A stretch of DNA of 64,000 nt, taken from Lethocerus indicus (Eukaryota; Arthropoda; Insecta; Hemiptera; Belostomatidae). Below are positions 24,288 through 39,085 of the stretch, in pieces. The stretch spans positions 19,553,154-19,617,153 of the forward strand of contig JACDQD010000002.1 of assembly GCA_019843655.1 (NCBI GenBank). The letters run 5' to 3'. A program made the position numbers and the translations under genes. Every line of letters starts with the position of its first letter. Position 1 is the stretch's first letter. Below the pieces are notes generated by a model. The model had not been told where the DNA came from and ran no database searches. It was given only the letters and a program-made list of their open reading frames with translations.

Positions 24288-27209
24288 AGATATCCTCAAA
24301 GCTGATGCCAGTTTGTCTTCATTCATCAAATACCTAGGCGAATTATCAAAAATTAACTTACTCAACTATCCTCCTGAGAATGAAAGATTCGATGTATTTA
24401 CCCAATTGGAGAGGAAGGGAATAAGAGATGGGAGCGACCAAAACTGAGGGGATTGGATCTGTGGATGTAAACGTGTCGGCAGAAAGAGTAAACAGCGGCT
24501 CGTGCGGTGGTGACCGGGCATACCGACCAACACGTGCACGTTCCGACCGCCGCTTTCGATCACTCTATATCTAAAAAAAACGGTGTACTCAAACCAGATT
24601 CATCATGTCCCAGATGCAAACATTTTTATTAAGAGCCAAGTAGTAAATGTTTTAGGTTCTGCGGTCCAATAGCCAGTGATTAAATAGTTTTGAATACCTG
24701 TTTAGTGGTCTACGAGGGGTTGGAATACCGTAGATTTCTCTCGCTGGTTTGGTCTTTTGCTAGACCAAGTTCTACCACGTTTTTATTTCAATAAACCGTT
24801 ATATAATACGTTCAACTTCTAGAATGCATAGCAAATGTTATAGTAATTTTCAAGCGAAACTTTCGAGAACACTATAATAACTAATCGAAGTCGTAACCGA
24901 TTAAATAGAATGAACTACGCGGTATCAATCCTCACGTGGAAAGTATTTTTTTTAACATTTTATCTTTTATAATAATTTATATATCTTATATTCCACTAGG
25001 TCAATATCTAGTAAGAAGCAAGTGAGAGGGGATGTAAAATTTTTAGATTCGTACTTATTGAAACTGCCCAGAAAAGGTCTAGTTCAATATCGAGGATGAA
25101 ATACTGTATTTCAATTGACCTCGTCACACGGCCCCGACATACGTTTTCCAATTCCCCCAATTTAAATATTGCGACCCAATAAAAGAAACTCGTCCCAACT
25201 CCGAATGCTTTCACTCACTGCGCGTCCCAGTTTAATTGATCGAATTTAATTCGAACAAACCGAATGGAAAGAATTCCACAGGATGCAGTGTTTAATTTAA
25301 ATCAGGTCGCCGTTTCCAAAGTTTCAAAAGATAAGCAGTATAGGAGAGTAATGAAAATAGGCCATTATTCTTCATTGTTAGTGTAATACCCAGCCAAAAC
25401 TCGCATCAACCAGCAGTTGACGTACATTCCACACATTATAGTAGCGTATACTATGCAGATATTATGTACTATACAAAACAGATACTCGTAATTCCATCAG
25501 TCATTTAGTAATTGCATAGAGAGCTGTATGTGGGGATGATTCAGCGTCGAATAATCGATAAATTCGAGCGATGACGGTAATATTATAATCGGGTGAAAAC
25601 TTGTCGCGCTCGCCTCGCTCCCTGGAGACCACTAGAGGGGATTTGCTCGAGAGGGCCGGCACAATTAAGCCAATGCAATTATCGAGGATTTGGCAGGGGC
25701 GGTCTTCACGGTTGGCGGGTTTCGACCCGGCGCTGCTCGACTCCCAGGCTAATTGACCCAGATAAGAGGGTTCACGAGCTCCCATTCTCAGCACCTGTAA
25801 TACCCCCAATTTTGTACGGTTCCTTTCATTACCTGTCTTCTACACTTCTTTCGTATTTCCCACTAGCCATCCCCTACAAGAAACGTTTAAGAACACCACG
25901 TGATAATATATGTACGCAATAATAATAATATGCGTACGCAACATAATAAGTCAGTTATACATAGCGCAAACCTCATTAATTTATTGACGGAATGTTATTT
26001 CGGATTAATCAGCGAGTGGAAGCATAACATCGCATTAATATTCTTTTAATAAAGTGACAATAACTGGAACAGACGCTACAACTAAATCGTAAGGGATGAA
26101 TAACAAGAGGAATGCTTGGCAAGGCTGGCTCGGTATTTGTCAAATGGTATGAAGCGGCCTCTTATTTATTCTTCCTATTTATCAGTAAGAGATAGAAGAT
26201 ATTACCTTAAAATATGTGGCTCACCCCCATGTAGAGCACGTTTACGACTGTGCCTGAGATTATCCCGGTCGCTCCGGGTTCACGTTGGATTTAATACTAC
26301 GGACTCCTCGGTAAGGATTAGATAGCACTATAAATCACGGCGGTAAAGACTGGCCGTGACGTGGTGATGAAAGTCGTAAAACGCGTTCGGGTATACGACG
26401 TCTTGATGCCAGGAAGTAATTCAAGGGAGATTTGAAGGGATGAAAAAGAGTAGTAGTTAGAAATATGGCCGGCGGTATATGTGACGGGGTGGGGTAGTTG
26501 AGGGGCTGAGGGGTGCATTGCACTGTGCGGTGTACTGGGGGTGAGGGTATGATAGACGGAGCCGCAAAGATCAGACAGCCTCTAAGGGGCGATGAACTTG
26601 GCCCTGGGACCACATTCAACACAACCACAATCTCCCACAATTCTCTTCTATATCCCATAGAAATACAAATACTCATAGTTCTAACGGGTTCTCTCATTTC
26701 ATCAGCTACAGTCTATCAGTCAATTTAAATTTTCAATTGAAGAAACAAACGATCGGTCACTGGAGAACCACTATCACCGGCAAGTTTGGAGTTATTAAAT
26801 ACTGCTTTTAGTTTGTTAGTTTGTTTCTGAAAAATTTCTCCCTTTTGAATTTATGCGTGACTAAATGTGATTCTGCAAGCAGTTGAACGAATGACAAATT
26901 AAGCTCCGGACGAAACTTCCCTTCTATAAAAAAACCTACAGACGCCAAGACAAAGTACTAAGAACAAACAACACACCCCAGTAATCTGTTCCCCAGATAA
27001 AATCAAAATAAACGACATATATTTGCAAATATGAATGGCATTCCAAAATGCTTGTTGGTCCAATAACTAATTACGCTATTGTGACATTAATAGCATGACA
27101 TAGAAATAAATGGAATGCATGTATTTCAATAATAAATAACATGTTAATGGTTACATAATATTTAAATTTCCGTTATAGGAAATGTAAGAAAAAATCTGAG
27201 GGGATTGAA

Positions 27210-27540
27210 ATAGAACAGTTTTTTCCCGCGGGGCTTTCGGCGCCCAGAATTTTTACGCGTCTGGCAAATATTGAGCTTAAAATCTGCGGCATTTTATGAC
27301 CCCCCCTAGCTGTCGTAAAGTGGTATACTGGAGCTTTTTTTTTAAATCGGCACGGACCGATGGGAATAATAGCGCGGTCGGTTTTTACGGTAAGTAGAAC
27401 GGCCGGTGGTCCATTTGTAGCGGATACGGCCAGACCAGTATCGTCTGTTTGTCCCTCGCATCCCGCCCCAAGGGTGAATCCCCACCACCACCCCCAGGGT
27501 CTACGGCCTCGCTATCGACACAAACGACGCCCGTAACACA
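27210..27540. other. GC-raised unique block
   Basis: CpG-dense (CCCGCGGGGC, CGGCGCCCAG, GTTTTTACGG) with CATTTTATGACC, a caudal/Abd-B-like word, and a C-run GACCCCCCCTAG. A plausible conserved non-coding element; no coding signal. Confidence 0.3.
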
Positions 27541-28747
27541 CCATAGTATTATACTGTCTCAAGTCTTTACTAACAAAGTCGTTACGATTTCTCAATGGCA
27601 GTGAGTTTAACCAACGCGTATTCAAAATATTTTAACAGAATAGTTAAAGAATGTTAACATAAGATTTCACTCGCGACAGCCCAATGACGAATGTGGAATC
27701 TGCAGTTAGTTCAACTAGATATTTTTCTGGCTGCAAGGTAGAAGCCGAAGAAAAAATTGAATAAAGAGATTCGTATTTATTTTTTATTTTAACCGGCTTC
27801 GTACAATACATGATAAATGCCGGCCTTGCATGGTAATAGGAATACTGGAATTTTCTCTCGGTAAAAGTCCTCAATCCAATTAGACATCTGTCTACTGGAC
27901 GACGTTCGGAATATAATAATCATTGCGGAGTCTAGACCCCGGCTATTATCCCCGAGCTCATCCCCGTTCTTTGGGGGCTATGAACTAGTGCACGTGCCGC
28001 GTCCTTCCACTCGGTAAATTAATAACACCTTCATTTGTATGTACTTATTGTGACGCAGAAGATGTAAGAAATATGATCAGGAAATTTCATCACAGTGAGA
28101 AGGATATGAAAAATAAGAACACAGTACCATAAAAATGGGAAATAGTCGTACTAAAATATACTGCCCATATATTGGTCCGCAGTTCTTTCGGCGTGCAATG
28201 ATTTACAAAATTACAATATATAATGTTCCCTATAATAGCATAATGCATTGTAATAGGTTATTTCAGAAACCCACCGTAACTGTGATGTTTAATATATGCA
28301 GACCCATATAAGCAATAGTGAAATAATAAGTACATCATTCAATATTTGTTACTAATTTGCAGTTACTAACAGAGATTTCTTTCTCTCTATGGCTTATTTA
28401 TTTCTACCAGATTTTGAAAACATCGAGGTAATTATATTTTCCTCCCGTATTCCCACTTGCTTTTACTAATCTGTGAAAGATAATAAACACCTGGGTATTC
28501 AACAATTAAAAAAATAATAAACGCAATATCCCCTAAAATTGTGGAGCAATTTACCTGGCGATAAAAACTGGGTCATCCTTAAATGATAAACGCCCCCGTA
28601 ACTGACACATCCCCCTGAAAACATAATTAAAATCAACAATGCAAGAAATAACGTGTACGCAGCAACCAGTGGAAAACGTTTGTTTCAGTCGTTTAATTAA
28701 TAAACCGGTGCGACCTAGTTTTTCAACTGAGCCTGAATTAATAAATA

Positions 28748-28750
<3 letters not shown>

Positions 28751-28805
<55 letters not shown>
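28751..28805. repeat. (TA)n microsatellite
   Basis: About 27 TA units followed by a T-run. Confidence 0.97.
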
Positions 28806-28813
<8 letters not shown>

Positions 28814-29525
28814 TCTTCAACGAAAATAAAGAAACATTTCAAAAGTGTTACCAGATGTATTAGTATCATGTTTAAAACCTCCGCTGGCATAATATCTACA
28901 GATAACACTATCTGATATCCTACGAAAAACAAGATAAAACCGTTTAATAACTGACCATATGGCCATTATTCGCATATTATTACGTTAATTAATCAATCGG
29001 AAAACACAGTATTCTCATTGTCATTCCAATAAAATGATTTTAACATATAACCCGTCGCTTAAGAGGATCATACGTTGAATCCATCACAGTTCTACGGAAA
29101 TGCATACGTGTGACGATATTCCACACCTTCACAGACCTCCCCGCATATGTTTTAATGTAAAACATTATGTTCCGTGTAACTAATTTAATATTTTTACGTG
29201 TCAGTTGGTCTGAATATGAAATTTTATCTTCCATCTCGACGAACGCTCTCTTGTTCCCAGGGGCGGTAATTACAAGGCTCCGAACTCTGTAGACTCCCTT
29301 AGCGGTAACTCAATCAAATGTGGAATTAACATTAGATCATTCGAGACAGGGTAGAATAAGGTCGAGAACTCAACCTAGTTTCCCAGTGTCCTTGGGGCAG
29401 ACAGAATAGATTTGTAAATTAATGGGCGATATAGTCCATTGCGTTCGTCGTAAATTTAGGACTCAAAGACAAATTATACAAACAATATGTATGGACATAA
29501 TAGGAATTTAACATATACTGTACCG

Positions 29526-29526
<1 letters not shown>
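28806..29526. other. Short desert segment between two microsatellites
   Basis: AT-rich unique sequence; nothing recognisable. Confidence 0.5.

Positions 29527-29574
<48 letters not shown>
29527..29574. repeat. (TA)n microsatellite
   Basis: 24 TA units. Confidence 0.97.
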
Positions 29575-29577
<3 letters not shown>

Positions 29578-30789
29578 TCAATATATAGTATAGTAGAAAG
29601 ATAACTGTGGTATTATGCTAATGTGGGAAAGGGCTTGCCTCTGTATCTCAACTGTGACACTAATAAGGAGACGAAATACACGTTTCGTAGTATAAGCCAC
29701 CCAGCGATGACATGAGAGATGTTCATTCCAGGAACTCGGTCGAATACCAAATTTACCGTATTAAATTTATTGTCGATTAATTCTTAGCTAACAACGCCGG
29801 GCTCTCAGAATCGGTTACATTTTACTAGAGAACACACCCACACCATCAATCTTATTAAGTGTAAGGTACCGTTTACCTGGAACGGTTCCATTACTTTTCG
29901 GTAGATTAAGTCCTGTAGTGAAGAGCTTGGAACTTTGCTACCACCATTATCCGGTGAAGTTGAAAGGATGTCAGAAAAACGCCAGTATGCATATTCAAGG
30001 CATCAGTTCTTCTTAATATAGTACCGATATAGGCCAAACCTAACTTAAACAGAACTCGCAACTACTGTAACGAGTAGTATGAATGACAATATATAGGTGC
30101 CCTGACAGTGGAGACAAGGTGCCCCACTGGCAACCAATATACCCTGGTGACTCAGCGCCCTACTGACGAAAGATTTATTGAAGCTGGTCAGCCACCGAAA
30201 CCGGTCTAGCAAAACTAGAAAGAATCTTATTCTTATCACAACTCTAACTTGAAAGAAAAGATATACGAAATATTTCCAACGATTTCCAAACTCAATTTCT
30301 AATTCAATTAAGGGAATTTAATTAAAATCATTTATTTATTGAGGAAAAAGGAGACAGGGAAAACCTCCCGTAATTATATTAGGCGGGTATTCCTTATCCT
30401 TTTAGCAAATGCACATACACCTCCTTTTATACAACGATATGAATATAACATTTATATTAGTTATATTATGTTAACGTAATTATTTATGGAAAAACGAACG
30501 CAGAAATCGCGAACCATTTTCTCTTATCCGTTATCTCGGAAGGACCGAGGTAGGAATATAATTGACCATAAGTTCAATCAAACATACTAAAAGAACATAG
30601 CAAGGGTAAAGGGTTCCCATTTTGAAGGAATGATGCCGAAATAAAATTAAGCAGTTTATTATTTAGCGGGCAAGATTACAATTAATTATTCGCGACAAAA
30701 GGTAAAGGTGTGTTTCTTCCTCTTCACAGTCATAAATTCATATATTGGCTTTATAGAATCGGCAATAGCTGCACGCCCTCACTTGAGGA

Positions 30790-31190
30790 ATAATGAATCA
30801 GGCAGTAGGTAGGAACGGACATTGGAGGGTTTGTTTACGGACCGGAGGGGAAGTTTCATTGTCATCCGTTGGTTATGGAAGCTTTGAAAAACCGGATAAG
30901 GAAAATTGTAGGAGTTGGGCGTGGAGCGTGTCTGCGGCCAATTGAAATGAGGGCGGCCACGTGTAGCCTTCCCCTTTCTCTCTCACTGCCCTTCGTAAAC
31001 AAGACGATTGCCACGACCCACGGCGCCTAATAATCCCGGCATAATGGGGCCTCTCTCCGGACACTGTTCATCAAAATCAGACCGGTGGTAAACAAAGCGG
31101 GCACGAGGTGGGTCCCCGCCCCGTTCCCACCTCATCGATAATTGTCTCCTCTCTCACCTGCGACGATTTATTCGCTCTCACATGTTGGTA
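30790..31190. other. GC-raised unique block
   Basis: Raised GC with intact CpGs (GTGGAGCGTGTCTGCGGCC, GACCGGTGGTAAACAAAGCG, GGTCCCCGCCCC). Coding signal absent. Confidence 0.25.
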
Positions 31191-31989
31191 TCCAGTCACG
31201 CGGCTGTCTGAATAAACGGTTAATTCAAAGTTCGAAACAACCTGGCTCTTTGAAAATATTTATAGGAGAGTCTGCAAGTGTAGAAATTAATTTGGGGTAA
31301 TGCGGAGAAGTTTTCAAAACAGAAAACGAATAGATTACATCACTCGGTTTGTTACTACTTAATGCTGGCGGGAGAACCTCGGGTAGCAGGTCCGACGTTC
31401 GGACCCCGATGATGGCACCGGTAAAAGTTCCAAAACGTTGGAAACAGGCCCCAGTGGGGAAGGCAATAAACATTTCTACTTGAATTCGCTCCAAAAACCG
31501 GAAGTATCTCGCTCAGATAGGTGTTCAACGCTTGCTACTCCGAGAATCTCCCCAGAAGTTGGACTGTGACCGACTATACTGACTATAGTGAATATATTTA
31601 TGTATCCTTGTTTGGAACCACGTTAGTAAATTTAGTGGTTTTGAGATAATCTTGGTTCTTGTTTTTCCATAAATGTTAAAACTTAGTGCATTTATAGTGT
31701 AACTAAAACTTGGAAACAATTAATGCATAAACAAGAGAAAAAGTCACGAAATTTGTTGTCACGTTTTCTTCATAATAATGATGATCGCGATAATACAACC
31801 CTTTATAATAAATTCTATCGGAACGCATTCAATAGGCAGGTCCATCGTGTCTGATATAAAGTAATAAAATACAAATACCAAAGGAAGGAGTGCTCAACAA
31901 AAGAAGAGTTTTGTTTTGTCGGACTATTCAATCCGGGGCTATTTTTAAACGATGACATTTTTAAATTCAATTTTATGCTAAACTAATTA

Positions 31990-32340
31990 CCAGAGTTCGG
32001 GCTCGCTTTTTCGATAGGTCTGCCGGCAGGGGGCGTGCACAGCGATGCGGAGCTTTGTCCGCGGCCGGTGACAAGCGGAGGAGCGTTAATGAGAAATAAT
32101 GCCAGGAAACAATGCTCCTACGCGGGGACAATAACCGAGAAGACGGGCCCTCGTCAGGACCAGCGGGCCCGCCGACAATGGGCCACGTGACCCCTCCACA
32201 CTGCCACCCTCACAGGGTCACAAACCTACTACGCCAGAAACGTGACCGCCGAAAACCCTCCATCAAATTCATCCCCAAAATCGGTTTCAAGGCCGCCTGT
32301 ACTGTCGAATCGAAAAAACCACCCATTACATTCCTAACCG
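31990..32340. other. GC-raised unique block
   Basis: GCCGGCAGGGGGCG, GTCCGCGGCCGGTGAC and GGGCCCGCC mark a CpG-rich patch. One 77-codon frame is open, but its translation is unfamiliar. Confidence 0.25.
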
Positions 32341-33285
32341 TATGACTATACCGGGAGGATTAAATAAACCTGTTAGACCATAGATTACTCTATAAGTAAA
32401 ACAAAAAAAAATTTTTGGGGAGCATATGAACTTAGCAATTAGAAAACAAACGAAAGAACCATTTTCAATGAAGCCATTCGCGAGGGAGGCGAGTGAGTGT
32501 ATACTCACTAGATAAGTTCATTTTTCCTTTTGGACAGTACAGAAGGAATGCTACATCGTCAACTAACCAATTTATTGGCTGAATACTACTAAAATCCACT
32601 TCAGATCAGCGAGTGGAGAAATACGTCGTTACTATTAGTATTTATTAGTATTATAAAATTATTTATTTATAGCCATTGCTACTGGCCCTGCGCGACCTGA
32701 AACGTTTTCAATTATAAAATCACGGCCGTAGGTGGAAAATCGAGGTCAATATATACAATATGGCCTTGCCTGAAATTAGTTTAATTCGTTGCATTGGTTC
32801 GAGCGGTGGCACCAAATCGGCGTAATGGGAGTCTGGAGCGACATGTGGGTTGAGTTTTATTGGAGGCCGGACCATCCTCATTACCCGTTCTGTTCAACTT
32901 ACCCTGTTCCATAATTCGATCATAATTGTCGTGAACGGGGTCGGAGACATTTTATAACTTACTCACTTATTTGTGTCAAGCGCTTGAGACAAATTCAGAA
33001 AATAAAACTGAAAATACCGTTCAGAGAAAAGACTTTTATTATACTAAATTGTATCAAACTTAAGCTTCACTTTTGTATTTAATCAAAACGGATGTTTTCA
33101 CTAAATAATATTTTCGTTTGTGCAGCGTATAATGAAAAATATTTCTTGATTATTAGAATGCACGAGAGATAAAAAATAATAGTACATTATCCAAGAATTA
33201 TAAAATAATCATTAAAAATTTGCTGGAGGTCTAGAAAAAAGTCATAACGAGTCCTGATTAAATCGAAAGACGTCGTTTGAAATTT

Positions 33286-33308
33286 GAGTTAAGAAGCTTC
33301 CTTAACTC
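33286..33308. repeat. Near-perfect palindrome
   Basis: GAGTTAAG/CTTAACTC arms (8 bp) around AAGCTTC, which is itself nearly palindromic. Confidence 0.6.
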
Positions 33309-36300
33309 CACGGCAGAAGAGTGTTGATATTAAAATTGAATGTGGTAAAAAAGAGAAGTCGAGGACATACAACTCAAGATCCAAATAGGGCTCAAAATAA
33401 AATAAATCTATTGGAGGATATTACAGCATCGGACAGCAGAATAGGATAGTTTTTTGTTTATCACGTTCTCTCGTCTATTTGGAATTAGTGAAAGGATAAG
33501 AAAGTTCATCAAAATATATTTAAATGGTTATGATTTTCTGATAAGTGACCTGGCGGTTATGACATTGAACCAGTAACCAGTACTTAGCACATCTACCTCG
33601 CATTGCCTATTTTATTTAACTAATCATTAATTAAAGTTAAATTGATTGTTATATTCGCTAATGTCCGTGTGATATAAACACTCAAATAACAGAACATAGT
33701 CATTAAATTATAGTACGATTTAACATTTTGGGGTGGTCCGAAAATTGCTGTTAACATTAACCAGGTATTGTTATATTATGACTTCGTAATTGTTATTCTG
33801 ATCCCCGCTCTCGCTTGCCGACTGTTACGAACCGAAGCGGCGAAAAGATAACTGGGCTAAAGTGAAGGTCGGGGCTATTTATAATTTGAGACGAAAAGTT
33901 TAAAGGAAACGATCTTTCATTATACCCTCGACAATTGCACAACACCCTTTTAAAGAGAAGGGGAAGGGTCCGAGAAGAAAAAGCAGATAAGAGCGTTGCG
34001 CAATACCAAAACAGTGTTATAACCGTACCCTGTAACAAGCCCCACCGAAAGACATGCAAGACAATAAAAGATCCCTATTTCATTTTGACAACAGGTATTT
34101 CCGTAAGTACATCTCAAAATACAACTACTTCTTATATATATTTTCTTTTCCATATTATATATTCCACAATAAATAACCTTACTTGAAATCGAATTTTATT
34201 CGTTCTATATATCATATTTATAAATCCCGATTAAATGCTTATAAAAGTATTTTGCAACGAATATGGCCATGTTCGGATAAGTGTGATAAAACCATCAATG
34301 TTATTTAAAGTTTTAGAAAGTTGAGTAAATTAAAGTTGAATATTGACATGCCATAGGGGCATATTTTTAAATTTAATGTGGTATTATGATGTAATAGTTT
34401 TTATTGAATCAGAATGCACGCCGTATTTTGTTACCGGTGTTTTGTAATACTAACCCGCACGACATATCGGTCCGTTGGTGTAGTATTATGCGCCGTACAG
34501 TTTTAGAAGTAAAAGGACTTGGTAATTTCTCTTTGTGAAGAAAAAGGGGGACAATTGTCGCTTCCAGAATTATTATTTAGTTACACTGGAATCCAATCAA
34601 AGTTCCATAGCTATACAGATACGGTCAGTACATAATCCAAATAGAGAAAACAATGCGACTAGGGTGTTTTAATCGGATTTATTTGGTTATCGCTTGACGA
34701 TATCACATGCATATACACACATAAATATGTTTATTATGTGCCGCTAGCTATTCCAATAAGAAAAGTTATCCCGTGACTTAACAGCGTAACATTTTATTGT
34801 TTTATTTTATAGGGAGAAAATAAGCTGCGGAAAACTGCTAGATGGTCCAGCATCTATCGAGTGAGAAAATTCGGATTCATTTAGAAATCTCTTATAAATT
34901 AGGAAGGAGGGGAAGCAGGGTGAACTTGGGCAACGCCAGTGACTCGTCTGTTCAAGGTTAATCATTCAAGCCCAGACGGAAAAGTAATAGAACTCCCAAC
35001 TAAATCCAGTTAGCGGTTCGCATATTAATACGATTATGGGAAGGCCAGAGGATTCGGGATTGTATATCTCCAGGTGAATACGATTTGGGAGTAAGTCGGT
35101 AACACAGCGCCTAATTTATCCACTGACTCGCGTGGGATGACACGTGCACGAATACGAGCCGCCGGTTTGACTACGTCATAAGTCAACAGGTCATGAGCCA
35201 TAACTCATGCCGAGGTGGAGCCGGCCCCCGCTCTTGTCGCCCACAAAATCGGCTCGTAAAATATTTAATTTCGGAACCCGTATCGCTATTTCGAGCAGAA
35301 CCGGGCGATTCGGATCTGCGGTCGCCGCTAAACCACACTCGCCAAATGTGGATAAATTACGAAAACCCAGATGAGTTATCACACGCTAAATCACCAATCG
35401 TCTTGCGTATTTAATTTGCATTGTTGTTGCATATTTATTTTTATTTTGCTCATTTATTTTCACGGCATTTCCTTCACAAAGTGCATTTTAGGAAGAAAAT
35501 GATAAAGATCATCAAATGGGGGGACACACAAATCTACAGCACTATGGGCAACGATTGAATAACTTTTTATGTGACAAGCTACTACTGGGAGCTGTTTCTT
35601 CCGACGATCGAATACCGAAGATCTTATAACTCATACGAAAATATGAGGGCGGTATTCGCTTTCAAATATAAAGCAAAAAAATATATCGGACAGATTGGCG
35701 AATATAAACGGCGGCTATTATAACGCCGACTGACGTCAGAGGCGACCCCTTCACGGAAATATTTAGGTTTTCGGCTCAAGAATCTTATAGCAACCTTATC
35801 TTTATGGTTTTCCAGTCATGTTTTGTCGTTGGCACTCGAGAATAAAAATTTTTTTGAATTATTTTACGGCCTAACCGGCAATGCCAAACCGACCACTCTG
35901 CGTCACTATCGGTCAGATCAGTTTCAAGGCTCCATCTAAGATGGCCATTCGGAGTTCCATGCATATACGTGTAACAGTGATCTATATTATACTCCTAGAC
36001 CTTCTTATCAGTTGATTATTATGATTAAAATTTTGCGTTGTTCATTTTTAGATAAACAACATGAAGGATACTGGCTATAATATGATCGAAATATTATGCC
36101 TAATGTATATTTACGGGCTAGCAGGATGACCAGGTTTCGAGGATGTATGATCGCTTTAATTTCAATATGGACGCACACTGCAACATTACATACATATAAT
36201 GTGGCTTTTTTCTAAACTCCGAACAGACGTAAGGTAAGGCCTGCTATAAATGTCATGCAAGTGAACATCCGGCCTAGTTTCCATTAAAAGTATTGGTGTC

Positions 36301-37639
36301 ATTTTTAATAAAGTTGTATTGTATTATCAACCTAAATCGGCACAATCCTTGTTAATATTATCAGACACCATTATGTACTATAATTAGAATTCGATTTCAT
36401 CATTTTTTATCCTACAAAATTTCTGTTTTGTATAAAAAATATGTCAGCTCTGTGTCTCGCTCTCTCTCCCCCTCTTTCTCGGATGGAAAATTTCATTTCT
36501 TTAGAAATGTTGTCTTAAGACGTTGAGAAATCGGAATGACTAGGGCAGGGCAATTAGAATAGATTGAATGAAAAAAAACTCATGTGTTGTATTATCCTGA
36601 ACGATAAAGAACAAGATATCTGGTGGTTTCAATCAAGCGTGCAAACAAGCAGAGCTTATCAGCTATTTACTGCTGACAATAAAAACAAGTTCTCGTGCCA
36701 CGTCCTAGCACATGCGGCCAGCCACGGCCATCCGCGTGACTCGACTCGATAAACGGTGTATTAATAGCGTAAATTAGTTCAAAAATTTGGTCAACAACTC
36801 ACATGACGAGGCATGTGACCGTCATATCGTATGTGGCAGAACAAAGGGTAATTACAATGCCGGAATCGGTGGAGTGAAGCAAATGTCGCCATTATTGTTA
36901 TTGGCTTGGTTTCGACAATCAGTATAGTTCGAGTTTAAATCGGCTCCATTCGTAATTGATTTAAAAATTTGTAATTGACTGCAAAATATCGCTGGGCAGA
37001 TATTAACTGACCCGTTCGATCCCCTTGTTATTTCATCGTTTAAACACTTCCTTATCTCGGACCTACTCTAATTACTATCTGAATTCTGATGAGTTTTCTG
37101 AGGGTATTTGAACTGTTCTCATAATCAATTGACCTGTCCACTATTGGAAAAGGTGCGACGGATATTAGATCTGTCCGAGTCAACTCCATCAGCCTTCATC
37201 AGTTACATGAAGCGTATAAGGATTAACAAGTTTCAGTTCCTGATTCAGTCAACTTGTGCCCCAGGGAGACGACCTGGTTAACCGTTGAATTATAACTTTA
37301 TGATTATAACCCTTTAAGGAAGTAATAGATAGACCAATTTTTGATAAATTGTAAATATGAGCTGACTACGAGTTATGTTTAAATAACCTGTAAAATTCTT
37401 CATAAATTATGATGAGAGCCATTGCTTCTTTTGAGATGGCTTTTATAATTATCTCCATTGATCTCTAGGATTGTGTCCAGGTTACGTTTGGACTATGTCT
37501 TTACTATATTAAGAAAGGTGTTTTTCATATTACTCAGCCGACGGTAAATTGTCGATCTGAGAATTCGGTTACTCTGCTTTCGAGATGGGACCGATAACCA
37601 TGGCGATAAGAGCAATGGCTGGATATTCGAGAGGTGTTT

Positions 37640-37870
37640 GAAATATAAAAGGCCGATCCCGGGTGGCGGCCTTGGGCCTCGGTCGACAATGAAGACGACG
37701 GACCCATTCAGTCGTTTCTTATAGCGAAAGCGGGACGAGCAAAAAATCGAGCCCGGAGCTCATTAGGCGGTGCCCCTCTGCGAAAACTATTATCCCCTTT
37801 TTTCTTATAATTATTTGGCAGCACTCCGGGTATTCGGATAAGTGCCCGGTCCCGGCAAACTCTGCCCAAC
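37640..37870. other. GC-raised unique block
   Basis: GATCCCGGGTGGCGGCC, AAGCGGGACGAGC and GCCCGGTCCCGGC within AT-rich surroundings. Candidate regulatory element. Confidence 0.25.
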
Positions 37871-38689
37871 TAAGTTTGGCAATCGTGAAAGCAAAATATA
37901 ATGTCGACTAATTCGTCCAAAAGCACTCTAAAATATCACTCTAAAATTTCAATTCAATGTAAGCTTTAAAGAGTTCTTTTAACTTCCAATAGGTGTTTTA
38001 TTCGCTATAGCTGAAGGATTTACGCTACAAAAAAGTAATCAAAAATTTATTATATTTACTTGAATTTTTAAAATATTTTACACCTTATATTTTACCGCCT
38101 ATTTCTACACGGTAACAAGGACATTCATCATTCTTGTCCCGTGGAATTAAAAAGTGAGTCGATGTATAAATTAAACTAAAATATTTGTGGTATGCATATT
38201 TGTATACGTTAAAACGTTTCACATCCTCCAGGTATAAGATAGAGTCCTAGATTCCAGGGAGTAATTTTATACTTCTTTCGGGAGGGACACAAAGTATTTT
38301 ACATCTAACCTCTAACTCAGATTGAGCTATGATTAACCTAAAAAACTTAATTTGGGTCATTAACTGATTATATATGAATTGCCATTAAAACATTGTCATT
38401 TCGTATCTCTCTGTCCACGTCCGATGACAGAGACACGTCTGTGGACATACCACAGCGTCTGTGGACGCTTTATCCGTAATGCATCATTTGCGTCAACTCG
38501 CACTGAAAAAATTATCGGCCGGTAATACGTACGCGTATTACTCCAAAAATATTTAATGGAACATATTTTAAAGATAAGTAATGACGTCATACAACGATTG
38601 CTGGGATGGACACTAATGGTATTCATTCCTACAAGTGCTACAACGAATTAATATTTTTAATTTCCAATTAAATGGTAACGACGGGCATT

Positions 38690-39085
38690 AGCGTTGGATT
38701 AATACATTCTATTCCCTTCGAGAAGCATAAAGAGAGGGAGTGGTCGGTTTTTAGGAGTCTGATAAATGTGCAGTCGGCGGACTGCACCTAATGGAAACAG
38801 ATAGCAAAGGTTAAGGGGGTGCGCGCGAGTATGTATGTGAGAGCCGCCGCTGTAGGTACAGCTGACGGCGGGGGTAATGTAAGGGTAAGTAGGGGCGTTG
38901 GGGTCGTTATTAGGGGAGATGGGGGTGGGGTGGGGCCCGGGCCAGGCCTTGGCCTAGTTAGCCAGGGCGAGCAACCCCGATTGGATGGTGGAAGCGGAAT
39001 ATTGGATGCTACCAAAGAAAAAAAGGGGGCCAATAAGTGTGCTGCGGAAAATATGAGGTGGCAGGGCAGATTGGTAAAACGCTGA
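38690..39085. other. G-rich block containing a G-quadruplex motif
   Basis: A strongly G-skewed stretch of about 200 bases. Frames are open on both strands (88 and 116 codons) only because G-rich sequence lacks stops; their products are Gly/Val- or Pro/Thr-rich low-complexity. Confidence 0.45.
38913..38935 (+). other. Canonical G-quadruplex motif
   Basis: Four runs of at least four G separated by 4, 1 and 1 bases. Further GGGG runs lie at 38892-38895 and 38900-38903. Short loops predict high stability. Confidence 0.7.

Larger units (their letters stand above)
23452..28750. other. Gene desert, fourth part
   Basis: No gene recognised. Holds the 24233-24287 hairpin row and a GC-raised block (27210-27540). 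Overlapping 100-120-codon frames near 25,500-25,900 and 26,335-26,700 show no known motif or splice support. Confidence 0.5.
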
